From the NCBI GenBank assembly GCA_022836615.1, contig MU405263.1:124001-188000 (forward strand): a DNA stretch of 64,000 bases. Direction: 5' to 3'. Source of the stretch: Annulohypoxylon bovei var. microspora (lineage: Eukaryota; Ascomycota; Sordariomycetes; Xylariales; Hypoxylaceae). Shown piece by piece: positions 11,533 through 20,368 of this stretch. A program made the translations under genes and the position numbers. Every line of letters starts with the position of its first letter. The stretch's first letter is position 1. The notes under the pieces were generated by a model that was not told where the DNA came from, did not search any database, and was given only the letters and a program-made list of their open reading frames with translations.

Positions 11533-12452
11533 CTACATGAAATCTTCCTCCCAGTCCGCAGTCCGGTTCTGGTTGCTCGAGGCGTCCATGTTCTCCTCCG
11601 TGAAGAGATCGTCGTAGGCGTGATCCTTCTGCCACTTCTTCTCCTGTCTCTCCTTCATTACCTTGGCCTCTTCCTTCCTCTATTACACTTGTTGTTAACA
11701 TATCATGCCGTAGGGGGGAGGGGGTTTGTTCAGGAGTTCAATCTCACCCGTTGTATTTGCGCAGCTTGGTCTTGCTTTCTCAACTCTCTGCGATGATCTT
11801 CCCGCTCCTGCTGAAGATCAGGCTGTTTCTCGACCTTGGTCTTGTTGAGGCGGTTGATGATGACGTTCTCCCGCGCGGCGACGAGAACCTTCTTGACCTT
11901 GCGTTGGTCCTTGAAGCTCACTTGTCCGACGGCCATGCTCCCATCTTTCTTGAGGTTAGACCAAGGCGTATAGATGATAGTGATGTTATCCTTCTTGTTG
12001 CCCTCGATGGAGTTGGCCTTGGTTAGCTGAGCGAGGTCCGTCACGAGGTCCTGTGGTATGTTTTCCCACGTGTCGCCCTCGTTGAGTCTAAGGTAAATAT
12101 GTGCGCTCGAGAGTTTGTCTACGTGAAACTGCTCATAATAACCCCTATCGTATGAGTCTTAACTCTTCCAAATACGTAGGTGGCTTAACAAGTTGAGGAG
12201 TTTTCATACCCTAATGAGAGAATATGAATACCCGTACGCTTGAATGAGGTTGCTATAAGATGATGCTTACCAGACGTCTTCCTCCCAGCCATACTTAATC
12301 AACTCCTCATCTTCACCGAATTGTTAGTATCTGGCTGGGCACAGGCCGACTTATACCGGGGTTTAAAGAGATCACCCACTCTCAAATTTGTCCTTGCCGA
12401 CGTAGACAAACGCAGGAGGGTCCACAACGGTCGACTTGAAGTAATAAACCAT
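11533..12452 (-). CDS. CCDC25-like NFACT-R domain protein
   Basis: Exons 12452-12380, 12310-12271, 12128-11748 and 11679-11533, plus a proposed 1-nt exon at 12210. This gives 213 aa. The start MVYYFKSTVVDPPAFVYVGK and the segments KFENEELIKYGWEEDV, FHVDKLSSAHIYLRL, KANSIEGNK and IYTPWSNLKK are the hallmark of CCDC25/NFACT-R (DUF814) proteins. A charged helix follows and the protein ends DWEEDFM. The human relative is a DNA sensor; the fungal role is unknown, probably RNA or ribosome related by its NFACT relatives. Joining exons 2 and 3 directly breaks the frame. Either a twin intron leaving a single G (restoring W-FHVD) or an earlier acceptor at 12145/12146 adding GYYEQ (218 aa) is needed; see the separate entry. 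Confidence 0.88.
12129..12270 (-). other. Candidate twin intron (1-nt exon) in the CCDC25-like gene
   Basis: After codons GTC TG the donor GTAAGC opens at 12270. At 12211 a CATTAG acceptor is followed by one G (12210) and then by a new donor, GTATGA (12209). The last acceptor, GAGCAG, ends at 12129, directly before TTT CAC GTA GAC. Removing 12270-12211 and 12209-12129 leaves TG+G and restores Trp-Phe-His-Val-Asp. A single 142-nt intron would shift the frame. The alternative single intron ending at 12145 keeps the frame but inserts five residues into a conserved motif. No strong CTRAY branch site is visible in either half, so confidence is moderate. Confidence 0.5.
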
Positions 12453-12820
12453 CTTGATAGCCGATTATGAAAGTTACTGAATGGAAAATAAAAACACTTT
12501 TAAAATATGAATGAAAGAAATGCATAGAATAATAAGTCTGTAGCAACCCGGACATGTCAGGTCCAAGCCGGGGCTTTTGCTCAGCCACCGATGGTACGTA
12601 CCTTTTCCGCCGTAAATTTCCCGAAAAGATCGTCTATCGAGGGACCCACCCGATTTTTTCAACGGCAGACTTGAAGCTTCAATTACTTCAATTATCTATC
12701 ACCATTCGAAACTACCACCTTAGTGCCAGGCCTTTACTCAAGGCATACCGATAAACTTACGGTACTATATCCTATATTCCCCGAGTGAATTGGGCCCTCG
12801 GCACCAAGCTCCCAGCGACA

Positions 12821-13873
12821 ATGGCATCCCGACAGCCAGCCCGCTGGGCAGCCGCCCTCAGCAGAAGCTCCCCCTTCAGCAACCCGCGAATCCTGATCAC
12901 CGAGCGACACACGCTCCTCCCGCGCACCGCCCGCCGCGGCGTCAAGTACGGGTGGTCGACGGCGTACAAGCGCGCGAAGCCCACGCGCTTCAACCAGATA
13001 TCGGCCGGGCTCCCGGTCCCTACCACCGGCCCGGCGGCGGCGCTCAAGCGCACGGAGCAGTCGACGCCGCTGCGGACGGGGGTGATCGCGGTCAAGAAGG
13101 GCGTGTCGGCGATGTACAACTCCAAGGGCATGCGCATGCCGTGCACGATCCTGCAGATGGACCAGGTGCAGGTGGTGGCCGCCAAGACCCGCGCCAGCAA
13201 CGGCTACTGGGCCGTCCAGCTCGGCTGCGGCCAGAAGGAGCCCGGCAACGTCACCGCGCCCCTGCTCGGCTACTTCGAGGCCAAGGGCGTCGCGCCCAAG
13301 CGCCACCTCGCCGAGTTCAAGGTGCGCAACGAGGACGGCCTGCTGCCCGTCGGCGTGCAGATGCAGCCCGACTGGTTCAAGGTCGGCCAGTACGTCGACG
13401 CGCGGAGCAACAGCAGGGGCTTCGGGTTCGCCGGCGGCATGAAGAGGCACAACTTCGCCGGCCAGGAGGCGAGTCACGGTAACTCGAAGAATCACAGGAC
13501 GATCGGTACGACCGGACCCAGCCAGGGCGGCGGTTCGCGTGTGCACCCCGGCAAGAAGATGCCGGGGCGCATGGGCAACGAGCGGGTGACGATCCAGAAC
13601 CTGGAGGTGCTGAAGGTGGACAACGAGATGGGGATCGTGGTGATCAACGGGCACGTGGCGGGGCCCAAGGGCTGCATCGTCAAGATCGCCGACGCCATCA
13701 AGAAGCCGCCGCCGCCCGAGACCTTCATCGCGAAGTCGAGGAGGCTGCTGCTGGAGCGCAACCCGGATCACGAGGCGCGGCTAAAGTCCGCGCGGGAGGC
13801 GCACGTGGAGCTGAAGGAGATGAGGAAGGAGGGCAGGATAGCAGATGCGATGGCTCTGGCGCGTATGCTGTAG
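12821..13873 (+). CDS. MRPL9: Mitochondrial large-subunit ribosomal protein uL3m
   Basis: Single exon, 350 aa. An in-frame upstream extension lacks an ATG, so the start is the ATG at 12821 (MASRQPARWAAALSRS), which gives a basic, Ser/Arg-rich mitochondrial presequence. The body is ribosomal protein L3: RTGVIAVKKGVSAMYNSKG, the basic HNFAGQEASHGNSKNHR loop reaching the peptidyl-transferase region, and HPGKKMPGRMGNERVTIQNL. It builds the early large mitoribosomal subunit next to the peptidyl transferase centre. The gene is strongly GC-biased at third positions, unlike its AT-rich flanks, which creates long open frames in two other registers. It shares a short divergent promoter (about 370 bp) with the CCDC25-like gene. 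Confidence 0.95.
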   Translation: MASRQPARWAAALSRSSPFSNPRILITERHTLLPRTARRGVKYGWSTAYKRAKPTRFNQISAGLPVPTTGPAAALKRTEQSTPLRTGVIAVKKGVSAMYNSKGMRMPCTILQMDQVQVVAAKTRASNGYWAVQLGCGQKEPGNVTAPLLGYFEAKGVAPKRHLAEFKVRNEDGLLPVGVQMQPDWFKVGQYVDARSNSRGFGFAGGMKRHNFAGQEASHGNSKNHRTIGTTGPSQGGGSRVHPGKKMPGRMGNERVTIQNLEVLKVDNEMGIVVINGHVAGPKGCIVKIADAIKKPPPPETFIAKSRRLLLERNPDHEARLKSAREAHVELKEMRKEGRIADAMALARML

Positions 13874-14234
13874 AGCAAGTATATACATTTTGTACTATAT
13901 GCAATGTTGTACACACGAACAATCTTCCTAGCTGATGCTGAAGGCTATGGTTATGGGTGTTGTAGAATACTTGCTCTGCAACATGAGTATTCCATCCCCC
14001 CTTTTCACTTCAGGCCCTGATGCTGAAGGCAGCGATATCATGATAAAAAAGCCATGTAGATCAGAACTAAGCCGAATTCCCAGTAATCCGCCTATATCCG
14101 GCTGACTAGTCCCGTTAACACACTCTTATATTTTTAGCATCTGTAGCATATTCCAACGCCCCCATGCAATTCATACGAGGGATGTAACCCCAACAGCCCA
14201 ACAATAGCAATTCAAAAGAACCACACAAGTCCAT
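13874..14234. other. Convergent 3' intergenic spacer
   Basis: 361 bp between the convergent uL3m and COA1 stops. No feature seen beyond AT-rich 3'-UTR-like sequence. Confidence 0.5.
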
Positions 14235-14936
14235 TCACTTAAGCTGCTGCCTAAACCCCCTCGTCTCCTCCTCGCGCTCGTCCTCGTCCATCGGGAGGGA
14301 GGCTATGGCCTTGAAGGGGTCGTTGCCGTCGAGCAGGTCGATCCTGGTGCCGTCGGGTTTCTCAAGGCTCCACTCGGTGGTCTCGAACAGGCCCCTGGCG
14401 GAGGGGCGGGCGCTGGTGAAGCGCATGACGGCGGCGGCGCGCGTGCCCTTGACGGGGAAGCGGATGTCGATGCGCCCCTTCATCTGGTTCATCTGGCCCG
14501 AGATCCACGGGATCTGGTGCTTGAAGTAGATCTCGTCGCCCAGGTACTCGCGCGCCTTCTGGTTCGTGCGCAGCGCGTACAGCGTCGAGGCCACGACGGG
14601 GCTGGAGAGCTTCTGGTAGTTGAAGATGGCGACGCTGGACCCCGCGATGATGGCTACGAAGATCGGGAACGTGCGCCCCCACTTGGAGGTGTTGATGTCT
14701 GTGGTCGGACTTGTTAGCTGGTTATAGGTAGATACGTAGATATGAAGGTGCAGATGTTGAAAGAAACAAGGGGACGAACTTGGGAGCTCCCGGTCTGGAC
14801 GCCTCTCCATCAGAGGACCATCGCCGGGTTTGGGCGCTGAGACTAACGTCCGCCTTTGGATCTGATTCCTGGCGGTGGTAGTAGACTGATTTCGTAGTAG
14901 CAGAAGCGCCCTCCGGCGCACTAATCTAGACCACAT
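14235..14936 (-). CDS. coa1: Cytochrome c oxidase assembly factor COA1
   Basis: Two exons, 14936-14780 and 14698-14235, with an intron of about 81 nt (GTTCGT/CCACAG), 206 aa. The frame is also open through the intron; splicing is preferred because the unspliced stretch is Phe/His-rich and unconserved, and removal yields RELPN-INTSKWGRTFPIF. MWSRLVRRRALLLLR is an amphipathic basic presequence and sets the start; an in-frame Met lies 31 codons upstream at 15029. One inner-membrane segment (PIFVAIIAGSSVAIFNY) is followed by an intermembrane-space domain with SSPVVASTLYALRTN. COA1 stabilises newly made Cox1 between the early MSS51/COX14 complexes and later SHY1-containing ones in yeast. Confidence 0.9.
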   Translation of the reverse strand: MWSRLVRRRALLLLRNQSTTTARNQIQRRTLVSAPKPGDGPLMERRPDRELPSSSPCFFQHLHLHIYVSTYNQLTSPTTDINTSKWGRTFPIFVAIIAGSSVAIFNYQKLSSPVVASTLYALRTNQKAREYLGDEIYFKHQIPWISGQMNQMKGRIDIRFPVKGTRAAAVMRFTSARPSARGLFETTEWSLEKPDGTRIDLLDGNDPFKAIASLPMDEDEREEETRGFRQQLK

Positions 14937-15310
14937 CTCGAGGTCAATGGAACTTGGAGTTTTCCAAGATCTTTCGCTCTTGACATAGGAATATTTCCGA
15001 AGAGCTTCATCCCACTTCAGCACGATCATACCATGTAGGTACGTACCCTAATCCCGGGCGACGGAATATGGTTCGAAGTGGGTCCCTTTTAGCCACACAA
15101 ACCACAAGCCACCTTTTTCTTATCTAATCTAGCTCCGACTAGTAGACGAGGCTTGACATACCCCTGTCAGTTAGGGCAACATCAAAATTTCCAACCCACC
15201 AATTTACTTTCGCTTTTCCAAACTTTCCTACGAATTGTGAACCGCCAAACTTCCAACAATTCCTCGTCTTCGATTTTTTTATCCGACATCACCCAACGCC
15301 CACCGACAAG

Positions 15311-15900
15311 ATGACGAAGGTTAACTCAGGTAAGCTCGCATATCATACCGTTCGGTATCTCGAATGCATTCTTTTGGTGCAATTCGACCTCAATTACACC
15401 GCATGGTGCTAACAAAATCCGCCTCGACAGGTCTCGCCAGCTCGCGACGAAAGTCGAGAAAGGCTCACTTCAGCGCCGGATCCGGCGAGCGCCGTGTTAT
15501 CATGAGCGCACCTCTCAGCAAGGAGCTCCGTGAGAAGTACAACGTAAGCTCTTCCCTCCCTCAATAGTGTCCTCGAGTTCTCCCCCGAAACATTTCTAAC
15601 ATGAAATCCGCCCTACAGGTCCGCAGCATCCCCATCCGAAAGGACGACGAAGTCACCATCGTCCGCGGAACCAACAAGGGCCGCGAGGGCAAGGTCATCG
15701 CCGTGTACCGTCTCAAGTACGTGATCCACATCGAGCGTGTCACCCGCGACAAGGCCTCCGGCCAGTCCGTGCCCCTCGGCATCCACCCCAGCAAGGTCGT
15801 CATCAACAAGTTGAAGCTCGACAAGGACCGCGAGAACATCCTAGAGCGCATCAAGGTCGGCCGCGAGCTGCGATCCAAGGGCAAGGCTGCCGCCAAGTAA
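15311..15900 (+). CDS. rpl26: 60S ribosomal protein L26 (uL24)
   Basis: Three exons (15311-15329, 15431-15543, 15619-15900) with introns of 101 and 75 nt, 137 aa. The first exon encodes only six codons plus one base. The protein starts MTKVNSGLASSRRKSRKAHF, contains the KOW motif IRKDDEVTIVRGTNKGREGK, and ends KGKAAAK. Length and sequence are those of fungal L26, which sits at the polypeptide exit tunnel. Splice sites are strong (GTAAGC at both donors, CAG at both acceptors). Early short introns are typical of fungal ribosomal protein genes. Confidence 0.97.
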
Positions 15901-17331
15901 ATATCGAACCACCGCACCTGAAATCATCCCCACCTTTTCTTCTTCGGTTAAAACCAGCCTGGCGAGAGGGGAAAGATACCCGCTGGCAGATGCTTCATGA
16001 AATCTGCGAAGTCGACGACGGGAATTTACGGAATATTGGCGTCTAACGGGGGGTAAAAGTTCCCCGGCATCATCGAGGGATATGACGGATCGGATCGGTA
16101 TTTGCTTGCTTGCATGATGACTCGACGATCAGCATATAGATGCGGCGACACACCGAATGAAAAACAATTGCATGCACACAATGGCCTTTTCACTCTGTGA
16201 AATGTTCCATGGGAGGTTCTTCCCGAAGTCTTGCTCCTTATCATAGCTCTATGTATGCGGTGTTGTGTTGTAATATGCAACCGTCGAACGAACTCACATC
16301 TAGGAACCCCTGATCTATTCGTACGTACCTACCAAGGTACTAGGGAAGATGGACAAGACTTCCCTACAGACATGAGATATTATACCCGGCAGATCTTCTG
16401 TCAAAGCATGTAAGTGGTTCTCCGTAAGCATTCATCACCGCTCCCCGTCTATTACAAGGCCTTGTGTTTCGTAAGAAAAAAGACAAGAAAAATGTAAACC
16501 GCCAGGATATCTCCGCGTCAACTTCAACCCATTGGTTTTCGAGGTATACGTCTGGCGAAGAGAAAAGCAAGCGTAGGGGATACTATGAATCACCCCATTT
16601 TTCGCCTCCTCGCCTGCAGACTGTCAACCGTTAGATATTTATCCATGAGGTTGGGGGTTTGATGGTGAGGCACACTTTCCCGTATAATAAATATATAATT
16701 GAAGAATCATCAACGAAGGAAATCTTGAGGGACAGGATTTACTTCTCCTAGCTTGCTTCCTTACCCATTTTCTTGCCTCGTCGTCTTATGCTGTGGCTGT
16801 TAGTAGTTACTCAAGCCGCTGACGAATTACTATTGATACCCAAGTAGGGTTATTAGAAGTCTTGTCATGGGCCCGGATCATATGTGTATTAAGGTCAAGA
16901 CCATCATCTAATGATATGGGCAGAGAATAGCAAAGTGAGAAGACAAATCGACAATTTAGCGTACCACAAACTTCCTCCCGTCCCTTAACCACAACTTCCA
17001 GAGCAGAATTCATATTATCGTACAATAAACCTGGTCCTGAACGGTATCAGTCCACACATTCGCCTCCACCGCCAGTCAACATCGTTACTGTTGATGTTGA
17101 ATAGTAACAATGAAAAAAATAACTGGGTTGGACCAGTAAATTATGAAAAAAAGGGTCTCTAGAGACAAGAAGAGAAATAACAAAACTCGAATCCTTAATC
17201 ATACCATCAGCCGATTTCTAAAAGAAATAAACCTATTCATACTGTCATGACTCTAATAAGATGATTGCTTATAGAGCTGCTCTTCTTCTGTTGTTATGAA
17301 GTAGGCAAAGACAAGCATGACGGTCGACTTA
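15901..17331. other. Intergenic, convergent 3' regions
   Basis: About 1.4 kb with only short unconvincing frames. Probably 3' UTRs of L26 and the eIF4E-binding-motif gene. A small hairpin (GTTACT/AGTAAC) lies near 17085-17110. Confidence 0.5.
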
Positions 17332-20300
17332 TCACCAGTCTGAGCCAATAACTCCACGTCGCTCAGCATCACGGAGCATGCGCTCCTGAATATCCTTCAA
17401 CGGATCGTACTCCTCCGAGCGTGTCTCGCTCGGGCGACGGTTCTCGCCCACCTTCTCCGCGGATAGGTTGGAACTGTCGTGGTCCGCTATCTTGCTTCCC
17501 TCGGGCGAAGCCTGATTTGCCGAACCGTTTGTGTTGGAGATGGTAGGACCAAGAGATGCTGCAGCGTGTCCATGATACTGGGGCAAATACCCCGTAGCCG
17601 TCGTCGAAGAGACTGCACTAGGGAGTGCAGCCCCGCTAGTCGATCCTCTTTTCAGCATAGTCTGCCAGAACTCATTGCCAGATCTGCTACTATAGAATGT
17701 CAGTCTCTACCTACCTACACGTTAAAATATATCTACCTAGGTACATACCTGGATCTCTCAATTCCTTGACGGCTTGACTTGCTCTGCTTCGCCTTGGGGG
17801 CAGGATCCTCAGGTGACTTGGCTACTGATGACACTTTCATGTCACTCATCCACTTAGAGAGGTCCTGAGTATCCTCGGTACCCTCTTCTTCCTGCAGCAC
17901 TGATCGAGAAGATCTCGCTGCTTTGGATCCACCTTGGCTAGTATCCTTCGGAGCCACAATTGGAATGGCTTTGCTCACTCTATGGCCTGTCTCTTTTGAG
18001 CGTGTACCTTGGACGTCATGACCGGGGTGAAATGGGTCGGTGTCCAGGAGACTGAAGTCAAGATTTGGTAAACCGGTTGGCAGCGCTCGTCGAGAAGCAG
18101 ATTGGGTCGAAGCCCCATTACTTGCCACAGCTTTCACTGGGGAGGGCGGATAAAAGTCCTTTCCATCAAACTTCGGCAGACCGGTTCCACCGCTTGGAAA
18201 CTGACCCCAGTAATTGCCTCGCGCCTTCTTTTCTTCCTCGGTCAACTCTCGTGAGTAGACATAGTCAGTAGCACGGGCACTCTGAGGATTCACTCCTCGC
18301 GGGAGCGTTCCGATGAGGTATGGCTGGGTATAGCCACTTGGAACAAAGTTGACGGGCGGTAGTTGAGCAGTTCCTGAGAGCGCCCCAGCATTTGAATACA
18401 TGTCAGGAGCGCTTGTTCCGTTCCAATCTCCTCGTTGATCGAAAGGTGAAACCCCGGTAGTCGATGGTCCAACCTTTGCTCCAGGACCTTCAAACTGGGG
18501 CGTATGAATAGGCTTTATTCCAGGTTTAGACTTAGGCATCGCAGAAGCACTACCAGGTAATCCACTGCTCTTAGCTAGTTCAGCCTTGTCCAGAGCGTCA
18601 GTCTTCTCCTTGATGAGATTCTCTAAAGTGATGTCTACGTCGAACGGTGTAGTCATCCCTTGGTTAGAGTTGATACCGATCGCTTGTATGTTCCTCTTCC
18701 TATTACTAGACACCGAAACTCCTCGCTCAGAAGACTGGAAGTTCGTCTGTCCACGGCCACGGTCATTACCACTGATCGAGCTATTCTGAGAAGCGTTAAG
18801 TCCTCTGCGACTTCTGGTACTCGAGCGTCCCGAATTTTGTGCAGCCTGAGGGTAGTTCAGCGCCTCAAACTTGGACTGCATCTCGTAGTTGTACTCGAAC
18901 TCCTTCACACTCTTCTCGAGCTTTTGCACCTCTTGGGTGACCCACTTCTCGTCGATCTGGTGCTTATTGAATTGCTGCTGATCTTTGTAATACTTAAGGG
19001 AGTTTCGCAGTGATTCAAGCTGACGTCGAGTTATCTCGCTCGGTCGAATCGTCGTGATATGAGGAGTAAATCCAGGGCCCAGTGCAGGTGGCGGCTGGAA
19101 AAATGCACCACCGCCAGCACTAAGCGGGCCGCACATCCCAGGCGATGCGACGGGACTGAACATAGGCGTCGCAGGAGATGGCTGAGCCATTGGACCCATA
19201 GAAGCCGCGTGAGCACTTGCAAATGCTGGGTGTCCACCCATGCCAGGTGCAAAGTAAGGACTTGCAAGCATCATAGGCATAGGACCTTGTCCTGGTCCAT
19301 AGGCGGGGGGGTATATCACATTTCCGTTGTGGTAGAATGGTCTATTGACTTCCGTCTCACTTCGGGGCGCAATTTTAATCGGTGCTGGCCTCGGCTTCTT
19401 ATCGCCGGCGCCGTCTTGGCTCTTCAGAGTCTTTTCTGCCTCCTCGGCATCTCGATGGTTCTGAGAAGGCATAGGTTGCTTACCTGCCCAAGAAGCGGTA
19501 TGAGGGTGAGGCATACCGTAAGCCATCGGAAATCCGTGAGGAAAGGGATAGAGAGGCATGGGCAAACCCATGTGGTGGAAAAAGGGGGGATGGCCAGTGA
19601 GGGGTGGTGAGATAAGAGGGTGGGGGAAATGGCTGGTGCCATTGCTCGAGCTGTGCTTCTCATCTTTAGATGTCTCTACAGAGTCTTGTCCAGCAAGTGT
19701 TGAACGTTCCTTATCCCATTTTGCCGTAGGAGATGCGGAACCACGGGTGTTAGGGACGATTCTCCCACCAGCGGTAACGCGAACATGTGTGGGTGACACA
19801 ACTGCCTTGAAAAAGCGCTGGAAGCCTTCGCTCTGTTGGGCGCCAAGTCCTACAGGAGCAGAAACCGGGTCGTTGGAAGTAACCTCAGAACCAGTGCGGC
19901 CTCGGTATTGCCACTGGTTGGGTTGACGCGACTTCTTTCCTTGAAAGATGATCTCGTCACTCTCCGCCGAAGAAGAAACATCTTCTTTGGCCTTCTTGAG
20001 GCGTCGATCATTGGCGGACGACATATTGCTGCTAGCTGGGTTCTTGGCTAGGTTCACTCGCCCGTCAGAACAAAAGTTTTCTGAATTGGTAATGAATGGG
20101 GTCTATGAGAGGATAATGTAGAGGCGAAAAATGTATGATATCTAGAGGGGCAGGGGGTAGTTGGGTTGAATCAGAAATACTAATAGGGATTTCAATAGCG
20201 AACCCCCTTAGGTAGAGGAGTGTAGGAAGAAGTGGAATAATAAGGGGAAGTAAAGATATAGTTATGCTTACCAGCTTCCTTGCTCGACTGGAGCTTGTTT

Positions 20301-20368
20301 AGAATAGTACGAGGGAGCGAGTCTCTGAGCTTGAGTAGCTCCTCTCTGCTATAAACACGAGGATCCAT
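17332..20368 (-). CDS. Large low-complexity protein with N-terminal eIF4E-binding motif
   Basis: Three exons: 20368-20272, 20080-17749 and 17689-17332 (introns 191 and 59 nt), about 928 aa. The first exon encodes MDPRVYSREELLKLRDSLPR; YSREELL fits the eIF4E-binding consensus Y-x4-L-Phi at residues 6-12, as in 4E-BPs, Eap1 and 4E-T. The body is Ser/Pro/Gly-rich and disordered. A helical or coiled-coil segment follows (TRRQLESLRNSLKYYKDQQQ, then EKWVTQEVQKLEKSVKEFEY, about 380-440). Later come RGNYWGQFPSGGTGLPKFDG (about 690) and a C-terminal EYDPLKDIQERMLRDAE helix. I infer a translational repressor or mRNP scaffold that docks on the cap-binding protein. No enzyme domain is visible. The last intron has two in-frame acceptors 6 nt apart (CTATAG and TAGCAG), so 926- and 928-aa forms are possible. 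Confidence 0.75.

Noticed and set aside
12734..13771. 345-codon open frame antisense to uL3m, and a 230-codon frame at 12790-13482 in another register
   Set aside because: By-products of the G/C-rich third positions of uL3m. The translations are Arg/Ala/Pro/His-rich with no domain.
19059..19610. 183-codon plus-strand frame
   Set aside because: Antisense of the Pro/Gly-rich part of the eIF4E-motif protein.
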